Shown one piece after another: positions 9,328 through 20,552 of a stretch of 64,000 nt of DNA. Both the position numbers and the translations under genes were made by a program. Source of the stretch: Naasia aerilata (lineage in GTDB: Bacteria > Actinomycetota > Actinomycetes > Actinomycetales > Microbacteriaceae); assembly GCF_030296595.1 (NCBI RefSeq), contig NZ_AP027731.1, positions 62,001-126,000 of the forward strand, read 5' to 3'. Every line of letters begins with the position of its first letter. The first letter of the stretch is position 1. The notes under the pieces are model-generated. The model was not told the origin of the DNA and searched no databases. It worked only from the letters and a program-made list of their open reading frames with translations.

Positions 9328-9873
9328 TCAGCTCACGACGAAGAACTGCTCGCCGATCTCCACACGGGACCCGCGCGCGACCCGGCTGCGCATTCCGGGG
9401 GCGGAGAGCCGCGCGGGCCGCTCGGGCTCCCGGACCACGGTGCCGTTGGCCGAGAACCGGTCGCTGACCCAGAAGGTGCCGCCGTCCTGGCCGAACTCGA
9501 GGTGGGTCTTGGAGACGGAGCGGCCGGGGTCGTCGATGGCGACGAGCGTGTCGAAGAACTCACCGGGCTGCGCCTCAGGGCGCCGCCCGATGAGGCCGCT
9601 GCCCGACACGGTCACGGACTCCCCCGTGCTGAACTGGAGCACGAACCGGGCGGCCGCGGGCTGCGGGCGGGCGGCCGGGAGCCGGGTGTGCTCGTCCGGG
9701 GCGGCGGGTGGCGTCGGGGCGACGGCGGCCGGGACCGGCAGGGCGGCGACCTCCGCCTCGGCGCTGCCGGCCGGCCTCGGCGCCGCAGCGGGGCGTTCGG
9801 CGACTGCGGACCCGCAGACGCCGCAGAAGAGCGCGCCGGGTGGGAGTGCGGCGCCGCACACGGTGCAGCTCAT
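9328..9873 (-). CDS. Zinc-ribbon FHA-domain protein
   Basis: A 181-residue protein. The N-terminus is a two-CxxC zinc ribbon (CTVCG...FCGVCG, residues 3-20), followed by a Pro/Ala linker and a C-terminal FHA domain (IGRRPEA, SVSKTHLEF, FSANGTVV; about residues 90-165). FHA domains bind phosphothreonine, so this is a plausible target or reader of the kinase encoded at the head of the operon. The ATG at 9873 overlaps the TGA of the transglutaminase gene and is preceded by GGAGGG. No membrane segment is seen, so it is likely cytoplasmic. Confidence 0.85.
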   Translation of the reverse strand: MSCTVCGAALPPGALFCGVCGSAVAERPAAAPRPAGSAEAEVAALPVPAAVAPTPPAAPDEHTRLPAARPQPAAARFVLQFSTGESVTVSGSGLIGRRPEAQPGEFFDTLVAIDDPGRSVSKTHLEFGQDGGTFWVSDRFSANGTVVREPERPARLSAPGMRSRVARGSRVEIGEQFFVVS

Positions 9874-12181
9874 GGCTCCCTCCGTGAGGCGGCACGGCGC
9901 TGCAGCGACCGGATCGACACAAGGGCCTTCAGCCGCTCCCACCGGGTGCGCCCGGAGTCAAGGTCGCCGCGCAGGTCCGCCACGGCGGCCCAGACGTTGT
10001 CGACGTCCGACTCCTGGGGGACAGTGGGCGCGAACACCGCCCGGTCCACGGCCGAGGCGAGCACGAGAGGCTTCCGGCCGCCGACCGCCATCGCGAGCTC
10101 GTTGCGGGTCGCGGTGGCGGGCGCATCGATCCCGTGATCGAGGGCGCTGTCCGCGAACTCGTCCCAGCCGCCGACGATGCGGTCGAGCGGCTCGACGGCG
10201 TTCCGGCGCCGCCGGCGTCGCCGCCACTTCGCACCGAGGATCGCGAGGAAGGGCGACACCAGGACGGCGGCGACCACGAGGACGACGCCCACGACGCGGA
10301 GCACGGCGAGCAGCACAGCGAGCCAGGCGGGCTGCTGCGCGCCCTGGTCCTCCTCGGACACATCGGGCGGCACGACGTCGTCCTGGTCGACCTGGTCGTC
10401 GGGCGGCGGTTGCACGACCGACTGGGGACGCGAGACGCTCGTGGCGTCGTCGGGCTCCGGCTCGGGCACGTCGCGCAGCTCGGGGTTGGGGTCGATGGGC
10501 ACCCAGCCGGCGCCCGCGGCGTTGACCTCGATCCACGCGCTCTCGTCGGCTCCCACGAGGTTCGACGGGTCGTCGGAGCCGGCCACGAAGCCGACGACGA
10601 CGCGCGAGGGGAAGCCGAGCCTTCGCGCCATGAGCGCGGCCGTGACCGCGTACTGCTCGGCGTCGCCGAGCATGGGGCGCGAGGTCAGCAGCTCGGTGAT
10701 GCGCTCGGCGGAGTGCCCGGAGCGGCTGAACGGCTCGCCGGCTCCGCCGTGGCTGACGTAGCCGTTCTCGCGCAGCCCCTCGAGAGCGGCGGCGAGCCGC
10801 GCGCCGGGCGTACCGGCGTCAGCGGTGTAGGTCTCGAGGGACGCGTCGAGCTCGTCCGGGACGACCGGGATCTCCGGAACGGGTGCCGTTCCGGGCTGCA
10901 GAGCGGCGATCGCGTCCGCGTCCCGAGCCGCGGGCTCGACCGCGTCGATCGTGTAGCGATCCCCCTGCGCGAGGCCTCCCAGGACTGCTCCCGTACCGCT
11001 CGCGGCGTTGTAGTAGAAGGCGTCGCGGAGGCGACCCGCGCGGTCGCCCCCGAAGTCGATGGTGCGCAGGGCGCCCGCGTCCGGCACCCACACCCCGCGA
11101 TAGCCGCCGACCGTGACGTCGAGCCGGACGGAGCGCCCGCCCGGCACGGTGGGCTCCAGCGCCGAGGGGACGCGCGTGAAGGCGGCGGACGCGCTGCTGA
11201 CGCGGTCGCTGCCGACCGTGAAGGCGACGCCGTCGTAGGTGTCGAGTGCGGCGATGCGGACCCGCTCCCCGCCCGGAGCCCGTCGACGGTGAGCATCGTC
11301 CGATCCGCGCGATCCTCGGCGAAGTAGCGGCGGAAGGCCGACAGCGGGCTTGCGTAGTCCCGAGGATCGAAGGGCACCTCGACGGCGGTCCGGAGGACCT
11401 GCCGTGGCGTGGATGCCGGGAGGGCGGCCGAGGCGGCGACCGACCCGCCGACGGCGAGGACCAGGATGACCGCGGCGCCGAGCCAGCGACGCAGGTTCGC
11501 GCGGCGCCGGTCGCCACGGTCCTCCGGAGCGGCGCGCAGGCGGTCGAGCGCGGCGGTCCGGCGGCTCTGCCGCCGCCAGACGAGCATGAGGAGGAGGGTC
11601 ACGAGCAGCCCGAGCGCGATGGGCAGCGGCCACGTCGACCGGGTAGGCCCGAGCAGGATGCCCGCGGTGAACAGGGCGATCGGCGCGAGCACGGCGAGCT
11701 CGCCGAAGCGCGCGCGCAGGGCGATCGAGAGGCCCGCCACGGTGAGCACGAGGACGAGCAGGAACACGGGCACGAGCAGGGTCTGGTAGCCGCCGACCGG
11801 CAGCGACACGGTGAGCAGCTCCTTCCAGCTCAGGCCGGCGCCCGCCACCAGGGCGGTGAGGCCCGGCACGGTCGGAACCACGCCGGCGAAGGCGAGTGAG
11901 GGCACGGCGGCCGGGACGCCGAGGACGAGGTAGGCGAGGATCGTGAGCCCGCCCACGGCCCACGCGGGCCAGTGCCGCGCCGCTCCCGCGATCGCGATCG
12001 CGACTCCCGCGACGAGCGCGACGGCGACGGCCACCACGAGGGCCTCGCTGCGGTGGATGGGCCAGAACGTCGCGGACGAGATCGCCATCGCGACCACGAC
12101 GAAGACGGTGTTGACGAGCACGAAGGCCGTCCCTGGCAGCCGCCGGAGCCGGGGGCGGCGGATCGCACCGGCGGCGGTCAT
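9870..12181 (-). CDS. TgpA-like membrane protein with a catalytically altered transglutaminase domain
   Basis: About 770 residues when one frame break near 11280 is repaired (one extra G gives DGLRAGERVRIAALD). Six or more N-terminal helices (residues 15-270) precede an extracytoplasmic transglutaminase-like domain, a further helix (WLAVLLAVLRVVGVVLVV) and a charged cytoplasmic tail. The domain keeps the fold motifs GDAEQYA...GFPSRVVVGF and SAWIEV...WVPIDPNP. The family pattern has Cys where this protein has Ala (codon 10659-10661) and His where it has Ser (10539-10541), so only the Asp of the triad remains. Overlaps with both neighbours (ATGA) place it in the PFNA-like operon. It is probably a binding or scaffold protein rather than an enzyme. 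Confidence 0.85.
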
Positions 12182-13587
12182 GCCGCCCTGCTTCGCGCGA
12201 GCGCCTTCTGCAGGTCCTCGAGGTAGCCGATCGTGAGGACGGTGAGCTCCCCCACGCGCGTCAGCGCCGGCGCGTAGCCGGGGTCGCAGACGACCGCCAC
12301 GACCTCGACGCCGCCCGGGAAGGAGGCCGAGGCGGCGCGGAGCTGCGTCGGCGTGGGCCGGGACCCGAAGACGAGGAACGCGACCGAGGTCCCTGCGCCC
12401 TCGTCCGCCGCGACGCGGGCGAGGTCGACCACGCCGAGCGCCGACTCGGCCTGCTCGATGCGGGCCAGATCGTCGAGGAGGCGGACGGGCGTGAGGGTGC
12501 TGAGGTGGCGCACGGCGAAGACCTTGCGCTTCGCGAACTCCGGCGTCGTGCCGCTCGCGACCACCGAGACCGTGCGGGCATCGCGGATGGCGCGGACGCC
12601 GAGGGAGCCGGCCACGCTCACCGCGAGCTCGAACTGGTCATCGCTCTCGTAGTCCGCCGCGGCCAGGCTCAGGGCCACCAGCAGATGGCTGCGGCGCGTC
12701 TGCTCGAACTGGCGCACCATGTGCACGCCCTGCTTCGCCGTCGACTTCCAGTGGATGTACCGCCGGTCGTCGCCCGGCTGATACTCGCGCAGGGCGTGGA
12801 AGGAGATGTCGCTGGACGTCAGATCCCGTGTCACCTGTCCTTCCAGGTCACGGACGAAGCCCGTGCTGGTCGACGGGATGGGCACCGTCCGCGGGTGCAC
12901 GAAGAGCTCGACGCTCGAGCTCCACACGTGCTCGCGGCGGATCAGGCCGATGGGGTCGGCGCGGACCGCGCGGACCGGACCGATCCGAACGACGCCGCGG
13001 CGTGTGGTGGGCACCGTGAAGGGCGAGTCCTCGGTCGCTCCCCCGGCGAGGGAGGGCACGGGCAGCTCGAGGATGCCCGGACCCACCGGCACCTCGACCG
13101 TGGTGCCGAGCAGCCGGTGGCCCGTCGGGTTCCGCACCGCGAGCGCTCCGACCGCGGACTGCCCCACGACGACACGGTTGTGCGGCATCTCGAGCCCGAT
13201 CTCGTGCGCGTGCCCGCCGAGCAGGAAGAGCGCGGCGACGAGCACGAGCACCGTTCCCGCCCAGGCCACCGCAACGGCCTCGGCCCAGCCGGCGCCGTAG
13301 CCGACCGCGAACGCCAGCACCGTCAGCCCGAGGATCGACCAGCCCAGCGGCGTGACGACACCCGAGACGGCGCGCCAGGCGGCCGCGAGGGCGAGGCGGG
13401 TCGCCCGCCAGGCGCGCACGCCGAGGACGAGGGCGTCCGCGACGAAGCCGGTGCGCGTGCCGACGATCCGGGTGCGAGCGTTGGTGAGCGGCGCCGTGGC
13501 CGTCGTCTCGCCCCGGACGGAGGTGGCGCCGCGGAGCTCGGTGCGGGTCCGGGAGAGGCTCCGGTGCCGGGAGGCGGTGCTGCTCAC
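12178..13587 (-). CDS. DUF58 family membrane protein
   Basis: A 469-residue protein with two helices around residues 80-125 and a C-terminal DUF58/vWA-like region. The signature REYQPGDDRRYIHWKSTA is near residue 285. DUF58 proteins are almost always encoded beside MoxR ATPases and TgpA-like transglutaminases, as here, and are thought to act with them in folding or assembling envelope proteins. The GTG start overlaps the MoxR stop (GTGA) and the TGA overlaps the next start (ATGA), so the three products are translationally coupled. Confidence 0.88.
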   Translation of the reverse strand: MSSTASRHRSLSRTRTELRGATSVRGETTATAPLTNARTRIVGTRTGFVADALVLGVRAWRATRLALAAAWRAVSGVVTPLGWSILGLTVLAFAVGYGAGWAEAVAVAWAGTVLVLVAALFLLGGHAHEIGLEMPHNRVVVGQSAVGALAVRNPTGHRLLGTTVEVPVGPGILELPVPSLAGGATEDSPFTVPTTRRGVVRIGPVRAVRADPIGLIRREHVWSSSVELFVHPRTVPIPSTSTGFVRDLEGQVTRDLTSSDISFHALREYQPGDDRRYIHWKSTAKQGVHMVRQFEQTRRSHLLVALSLAAADYESDDQFELAVSVAGSLGVRAIRDARTVSVVASGTTPEFAKRKVFAVRHLSTLTPVRLLDDLARIEQAESALGVVDLARVAADEGAGTSVAFLVFGSRPTPTQLRAASASFPGGVEVVAVVCDPGYAPALTRVGELTVLTIGYLEDLQKALARSRAA

Positions 13588-14549
13588 ACGGCCTGCCGCT
13601 CGCTCGGCGGCGGCACCTCGAGCAGCAGTTGCGCCATGACGCTCGAGGGCGTCACGCCGTCGAACTCCGCCTCGGGGTCGAGCAGCAGGCGGTGGGCGAG
13701 CACGGGCTCGCCGAGCGCCTTCACGTCGTCCGGAATGACGTAGTGCCGGCCGTTCGACGCCGCGAGCGTCTTCGCGGTGCGCAGGAGGGCGATCGCCGCG
13801 CGCACGCTCGCGCCGAGCCGCACCTCCGAGGCATTGCGCGTTGCCTCCACGATGCGCGACACGTAGTCGCTCACCGAGGGGTCCACATGCACCGTGCGGG
13901 AGAGCTGCGCCATGTCGACCACCACGTCGGCGGGCACGATGGACGGGATCACGGTCTCGTGCGACCGCACAGTGGAGCCCTCGAGGATGCGCAGCGTCGC
14001 CGCGTGGTCGGGGTAGCCGATCGAGGTCTTGAGGATGAAGCGGTCGAGCTGCGCCTCGGGCAGGCGGTAGGTGCCGGCCTGCTCGATCGGGTTCTGGGTG
14101 GCGATGACCATGAACGGGACGCCGACCGCGTGGCGGATGCCGTCGACGGTGACCGAGCCCTCCTCCATCACCTCGAGGAGCGCCGACTGCGTCTTGGGGC
14201 TCGCCCGGTTGATCTCGTCGGCGAGGACGATGTTCGCGAACACCGGGCCCTTGTGGAACTCGAACTCGCCGTTCCGCTGGTCGTAGATGCTGACGCCGGT
14301 GATGTCGCCCGGCAGCAGGTCCGGGGTGAACTGCACCCGGCTCGAGCTGCCCTGCACGCTCTGGGCGATGGCGCGCGCGAGCGACGTCTTGCCCGTGCCC
14401 GGGAAGTCCTCGAGCAGCAGGTGGCCCTCGCTGAGCATCGCCGTCAGCGAGAGCCGGATGACGTGGCTCTTGCCGAGCAGCACCTGCTCGATGTTCGCCG
14501 CCAGCCGGCCGAAGATCTCGCTGAACCAGGTGGCCTGCTCGGGGGTCAT
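13584..14549 (-). CDS. MoxR family AAA+ ATPase
   Basis: A 321-residue chaperone-type ATPase. Walker A EDFPGTGKTSLARA is near residue 45, followed by QFTPDLLPGDITG, Walker B VLADEINRASPKTQSALLEVMEE near 115, sensor 1 VIATQNPIEQAGTYRLPEAQLDRF, and the C-terminal lid. All key residues are intact. MoxR proteins pair with DUF58/vWA proteins to mature substrates; here the operon neighbour encoded upstream is a giant surface protein, which is the obvious candidate client (inference). The ATG at 14549 lies 22 bases after the Ig/FN3 gene stop. Confidence 0.92.
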   Translation of the reverse strand: MTPEQATWFSEIFGRLAANIEQVLLGKSHVIRLSLTAMLSEGHLLLEDFPGTGKTSLARAIAQSVQGSSSRVQFTPDLLPGDITGVSIYDQRNGEFEFHKGPVFANIVLADEINRASPKTQSALLEVMEEGSVTVDGIRHAVGVPFMVIATQNPIEQAGTYRLPEAQLDRFILKTSIGYPDHAATLRILEGSTVRSHETVIPSIVPADVVVDMAQLSRTVHVDPSVSDYVSRIVEATRNASEVRLGASVRAAIALLRTAKTLAASNGRHYVIPDDVKALGEPVLAHRLLLDPEAEFDGVTPSSVMAQLLLEVPPPSERQAV

Positions 14550-14571
14550 CGGTGCTCTCGCTCTCTGAAGC

Positions 14572-17500
14572 TCAATCGAAGTCGTACCAGCGGTAGGTGG
14601 GGCTCGCGTAGGCGCCGCTCGGCGTCGTGACGCGCACGGAGAAGGACGCGTCCACCCCTGCCGCGCAGCTCCCGCTCGTGGGCATCGAGGCCCACGTGGC
14701 TCCCCCGTCGCACGTGTACTGCACGGAAGAGTAGCCCGAACCGGACGGCGAACCCGTCCAGGACCACGTGCCGCCTGCGACCGTGCCGCTGAATGACAGC
14801 CCGCCCGGCCGGGTGTCGACCGGGGTGAAGGTCGCCGACGGCGCCGACCAGTCCGAGCACAGCGTCTTCTCGGGGAAGGCCTCGCACGCCTGCACCTCGA
14901 TGGCGACAGCACGCCCGTAGAGGCTGCCGTCGGCGAGGAGGGCGCCGCCCTTCCGCACGGTCCACGTCGAGGAGGCGTCGCCGCTGATCCGGTAGCCGTA
15001 GGTGACGTCGGGGTTGCCGCCGCCGCTCGTGTAGTCGACCGAGTCGAGCCGGTAGTCGTAGCGCCCGTCGCCGGTCGCGTCGGGGCCGCCGATGCCCACG
15101 GCGGTCGGCGTGCCGGGCGTCTTGCGCGACACGGCACGGAGCTCGCCGCTCGACGTGCAGCCCTGGCCGTTGTAGGCGAACACCATGAACGTGTACTGCT
15201 GGTTGGCCGGAACGGTGAAGGTCGTGGAGGTCGCCGTGCCCATGTGCCGGAACTCCTGGCTGGCCGCCGGCACGCTGAGGTCCGTTCCGCGTCCCCCGTC
15301 GTCCTGGGCGGAGCAGGTGGGCGGCGTCCCCTGGTACATGGCCGCGAAGTACTCGCCGATGCCCGCCCCGTTGCCGTCGAAGCTCCCGGACCAGTCGAGC
15401 GTGACCGTTCCCTCGCCGCTGCCGTCCGCGTCGCCGATCCCGGCCGTGGGGGTCCCGGCCACGACGGGGGCGCCCGCCGGGGTTCCGGAGCCGGAGGCGG
15501 TGTTCCAGTTCGGGGAGCGCCCGTACGCGTCGTTGCGGCCGCTGACCTCGACCTCGACGGCGGCCCCGTTGCCGATCGCGGCATCCGTGATGTCGATCGA
15601 GTAGGAGGTGCCGACGGCGTCGTCCGCGGAGACGTACTTGGTGCCCGTCACCCCGGCCACGCTCACGGCGTAGTAGGTGATGGGGCTTCCGCCCGTCTCG
15701 GTCGGCTTCCGCCAGAAGACGCGGAGGCCGTGGTCGAGCGGGCGGGTGTCGAGCGCGGCGGGAGCGGCCGGCACGATGTCGGACCACACCGCCTCGCCGA
15801 TCCCGGCGGGGTCCGAGGCGCCGACGGAGTTGATCGCGACCACCTGGATGTCGACGCGGTTGTCGGGCCCGTTGCCGGGCGTCGGCACGGTGCACGTCGT
15901 CGAGGCGCACGAGGTGGTCGCGAGCTTCGCTCCCCGGGCCTCGACGTTGTCAGCTCGAAGCGCGTGATCTCCGCGTTGTTGAACGGTCCGGGATCGAAGC
16001 TCACCGTCACCGCGCGATCGGCGAATCCGGTCGCCCGCACGTTGGTGACGGGCTGGGGGCGGTCCTGCACCGAGATGCGCACCGTGCCCCATGCCGTGCG
16101 GTCCGGGTCGCGCGTGGCGTCCTGCACGGCGTACTGCAGGGTCACGTCCTGGGGCGCCGCGTCCGGGGCGACCTGGACGCTCAGCCGGGAGCGGTCCGCA
16201 CTCGGGGTGATCCGGACGCCCTCGGGCAGGGACGCGGAGTCGATGCCGCGCACCGCCGTCACCTGCAGCGGCGTCGACGGGAACGGGTTCGCCGCCTGGT
16301 CGTTCGCGAGAACGTCGACGCTCGTCGTCTGGCCGCGGGGGCGACGGCCGTGTCGGCCGCGGGGATCGCGAGCGGCCGCGTCGACGCCACGACCCGCAGC
16401 TGGAGGCGCCCCGCCTGCCCCTCGGAGTCCGGGTCGCGCACGCCCACGAGGAGGGTGGAGGTGGCGCCCTTACGGACCGACTCGTCGGCCGAGAGCGTCA
16501 TCGTCTGGCCGTCGATCGAGACCCGGAAGCTGTCCGGCACCGATCCCTGCACGTCGTAGGCGAGCTTGTCGAGGCTGTCGGCGTAGGGGTAGGTCGTGAG
16601 GCGCGGCAGGGAGACCGTGCGCTCGGAGCCGGGCTCGAACTCCAGCACGCCCCCTCGAACACCGGAGGCTGGTTGTCGCGCGGGGTGACGGTGATGGGCA
16701 GCACGAGGGTCGCGATCCGGCCGTTCGGGTCGGTCGCGGAGGTGCCGTCGGTCACCTGGAAGGAGATGGACGCGGGCCCGAAGTAGCCGTCCGCGCTGCG
16801 GAAGCGCAGGGTCGTCGCGTTCGCGACGACCTCCGTGCCGTCCGAGTGCGTCGCGCGGACCGTCGAGGAGTCGGTGAGCCGCACCCCGCGGCCGCCGACC
16901 GACACGACGTAGTCCTGCAGCGCGATGGAGAGGGTCTCTCCGCTGCGGACCGTCAGCTTCGGTGCGCCCTTGCGCAACTGCGGGAGCGCGTCATCGAAGC
17001 CCGGGACGCGGATGAAGGCGATGGCGCTGACCGCCGGATCCTCGGGGTGCCGCACGACGAAGGGCACGATCTGGCCGAGGTCGCCGATGGTCACGCGAAC
17101 CCGCTTGTTCGGCAGGACCTCGGCAGTCCCGCCGTAGCCGGGCAGCACCGCGAGGTCGAGCGCGCTCGCGTCGCCCTCGGGGAAGAAGACGCCGGCGAGC
17201 ACGTTCACGTCGACGGTCTGCCTGCCCAGGATGTCGGTCAGGCCGAGCACCGTGTCCTGCGCGACCGGGCGCGCGAGCGGCGCCGCGGCATCCACCACCA
17301 CGGTGAGGAAGTTCGAGCTGGTGCCGCCGCGCTCGTTCTCGATCGAGTACACGAAGCCGTACCGGCCGGCCCGGTCGGGCGCCTGCACGCGGATGACCGT
17401 GCCGTCCACGCGCGCGGTGCCGCCGCCGGTCGTGGACTCGACGTCCGTGATGGAGAGCTTCTCGCCGTCGGGGTCGGAGTCGTTGGCGAGCACCTGCACG

Positions 17501-20500
17501 GCGAGGGAGCGGCCGGGCCGGACCGTCACCTCGTCCTCGACCGCGACCGGGTTGCGGGCGCCCTCGAGCCGCGGGCTGATCCCGATCCGGACCGTGCCGG
17601 TCGCCTGGGCGCCGAGGCCGTCGACCACGCGGTACGCGAAGGTGTCCGTGCCGGCCGAGTAGTCGCCAGCCTCGAACTCGATCCAGTCGGTGCCGACCTC
17701 GGTGACCGCGCCCTTCTCCGGGTTCGACTCCTGGCCGAGCAGCTGGACCGAGTCGCCGTCCGGGTCGATGCCGGTCAGCGGGATCGGGATGCGCACGCTC
17801 TCGCCCGCGAGGACCCGGGCCTCCACGGTCCGGGGCACGGGCGGATTGTTGGAGGCGGTGTCCGCCTCGCGGACCGCGATGTCGACCTCGGCGGTCGCCC
17901 ACTGGCCGTCCGGTCCGTCGACCCGGTACACGGCGGTGAAGTTGCCCGTCGTGTCCGGAGCGAGGTAGCGGAGGCGGTTCTGCGAGGCGAACAGCAGCCC
18001 GGAGCCGGAGGGCAGCGGCGTGACGAGGTCCGGGGCGAGCGTCAGCGGCTCGCCCTCCGGCTGCTCGTCGTTGGCGAGCACGGGGATGTCGATGGCGTCG
18101 CCCACCCGGACGGACACGCTGTCCGGCCTGGCGATCGGCGGCTGCGATCGAGCGGGCTCCGGCACCTCGACGACCGTGACGGTGCCCTCGGCGTCGGCGA
18201 GCCCGTTGCTGACCCGGTAGGAGAAGTCGACGGGGCCGTCGAGCGGGGCGGTCAGGGTGATCCGCAGCACACGCTGCTCGAGGACCTCGACGCGGATCCC
18301 GGAGTCCTCGGGCACCCCGGAGACGCCGGTGACGAGCAGCACGCCGCCCGCAGGGTCGATGTCGGTCGCGAGGACGTCGAGGTTCTGGCTGCTGCTCTCG
18401 CGCACGAACGCGGTGTGCGGCACCGGGATCGGCCGGCTGTTCGCGTCCGGCGGCAGCTCCACGTCGACGCGCACCGTGCCGGTCGCGGTCGTCGCGCCGT
18501 CGCCGACGGTGTAGTCGAGGTAGCGCGTGCCCGCATCGTCGCCGGTCAGCCGGAAGGTGCCGCCCTCGTAGTCGGCGGAGATGCGCACGCCGGACTTCTC
18601 GGGCACGTTGGTCAGGCGCAGCATGCCGCTGCCGCCCCGGACGTGGACGAGCGGCGACACGGTGAGCTCCTGCCCCACGTAGGCGCGGACCGCGAAGGGC
18701 TCCGCCACGATCGGCACCTCACCCGGCGGCCGCACCGTCACGGTGAGGGTGCCCGCGCCGTCGGCCCGGCCGTCCGAGACCGCGAGCGCCACATCCTTGC
18801 GGTCGCCACCCTGACCGGAGTCGACGAAGACGACCTCGCCGCCCGGCTTCCAGGTCGCCCCGTCCGGAGCGCCCACTGACGCGCTCGTCAGGTAGAAGGC
18901 GTCGCCGTCGGGGTCCACCCAGTCGCCGAGGGTGTCGACGGCCACCCGCCCCCGGCCGCGACCGTGGCCTTGGTGCGGCGCTGCTGGACCGGCGGCGAGT
19001 TCTCGTTCGCCGCCCGGATCGGGACGGTGACCGTGGCGGTCGCTGTGCCTCCTCGGCCGTCCGAGATGGTGTACCCGAACGACACCGCTCCGCTCGCCGA
19101 CTCGGGCAGGGTCAGCAGGACCTGCTGCCGGCCGGTGACGAGCTCGAGCGTGCCGACGTCCGCGGCGAGCGTCGTGAGCTCGTCGATCACCAGCACGTCG
19201 CCGTTCGGGTCGTAGTCGTTGAGGAGCACGGGCAGCACGGTGGACCGGCCCGGCCGCGCGCCGAGCTCGTCGTCGACCGCCACCGGGGGCTCCTGCAGCG
19301 TCTCGTACTCGGGCGGAGTGTCCTCGTCGTTCTCGGGGGCCGCGTCGGAGCCCTCGTTGGTCGCGAGCAGCTCGTCCCAGTTGTCGATCGACGCGTTGCC
19401 GTCCTGCACGGCCCAGGTGCCGCCGCCGCGCGCGTCGTTGAGCACGACACGGCTGCCGCTCGTCTGGAAGGCGAGCTGGGCGGAGGAGGGCAGCCCGCTG
19501 ACCTGGCCCAGGTCGTCCGGCCCGCCGTCGATGCCCGTGCCGCCGGCGCCCGGTGCGCAGCGCCGCCACACGTCGCCGCTCGTCCACGCCGCGAACGCGC
19601 AGCCGGCCCGGAGGACGGGAGCCGCAGGTGCCCCGGCCCTGCCCTCGTCGGACAGTCCCGCGACCTCGGTGGGGTCGCCGCCGCCGAGCGGGACGCGGAC
19701 GAGCCCGCCGGTGTGCGCGACGTACACCTGGTCGAGCCCGCCCCTGCCGGCCTCCGCAGCGGTGACCGCCTGCTCCAGGACCGGAGCGGCGCCCGCGGCG
19801 ATGAGCCGGGAGAGATCGACGGTCCGGCCGTCGAGGTAGAGGGTGCGGGTGGTGGCGTCGAGGACCGCCCAGGATCCGCCCACCGAGGTGATCGAGAAGT
19901 CGTCGTCTCCGGGGCCGGCGTCGAGCGGCTGGGTGCGGGCGACCACGTCGCTGGTGGCCGCGTCCACGCGGTACACCTCGGCGGCGCTCGGCGAGTAGAC
20001 GAACAGCGTGCCGTCGGGCTCCATCGACGACACCGACCCGGCGCCGAGGCTGAGGTCCGCCTCGGACTGCGAGTCGAAGGAGCCGAACTCCTCGAGAGGG
20101 ACGATCCACACCTCGCCGGTCGCCGTCGAGTGCAGCACCGCCCGGCCGTTCGCGACCTCGGGACCAGTCGTGTGCAGGACGGTGTCGTCCGGCGGGACCG
20201 GCACGGACTCCGCGACGCTCGCGGTCGCGGGGTCGACGACGTCGACGGTGCTGTTGCCGCGGTCGAACAGGAAGACGTCCTGGCCGTGCTGATGCACCTC
20301 GAGGGCGCTGCTCGTCGACGCGACCACGGTGTCCAGCTGCAGGATCTGCGTGTTCGCGCGGCCGATGACCTGCTTCGACCCGTTCGCGACCCACACGGAG
20401 CCGTCGTCGAGGTCCATCCGCTGGGCCGTGTAGCCGGAGGAGACGACCGCGACAGTCGCCACGACGGCCACCACCGCTCCGCCGCCGACGATGGACACGA

Positions 20501-20552
20501 CTTTGGACCGATGGCGGGCCAGGGCCTGCCACAGCGGTGTTGCCACCCCCAC
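14572..20552 (-). CDS. Giant Ig-like/FN3 surface protein of the PFNA-type cluster, four apparent frame breaks
   Basis: About 1990 residues when repaired. A short cytoplasmic N-terminus and one helix (about residues 18-40) anchor it with the rest outside. Residues 45-390 contain repeated short segments (GSVWVANGSKQVIG, VFLFDRGNSTVDVVDP, LFVYSPSAAEVYRVD) suggesting a beta-propeller. A long array of Ig/cadherin-like repeats follows, marked by LANDSDPDGE, LNDYDPNGD and LANDEQPEGE, and fibronectin type III-like domains end the protein at YRWYDFD. Breaks near 18950, 16655, 16335 and 15945 are repaired by one base each (for example PPVFEGGVLEFEPGSE). The GTG start directly follows the kinase TAG. 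It corresponds to the fn3 gene of the Bifidobacterium PFNA cluster; adhesion or cell contact is the likely role, by inference. Confidence 0.85.

Noticed and set aside
6787-14549. A full type VII (ESX) secretion locus
   Set aside because: Only the EccC-like ATPase and FHA proteins resemble ESX parts. No WXG100, EccB, EccD, EccE or mycosin gene is present in the window.
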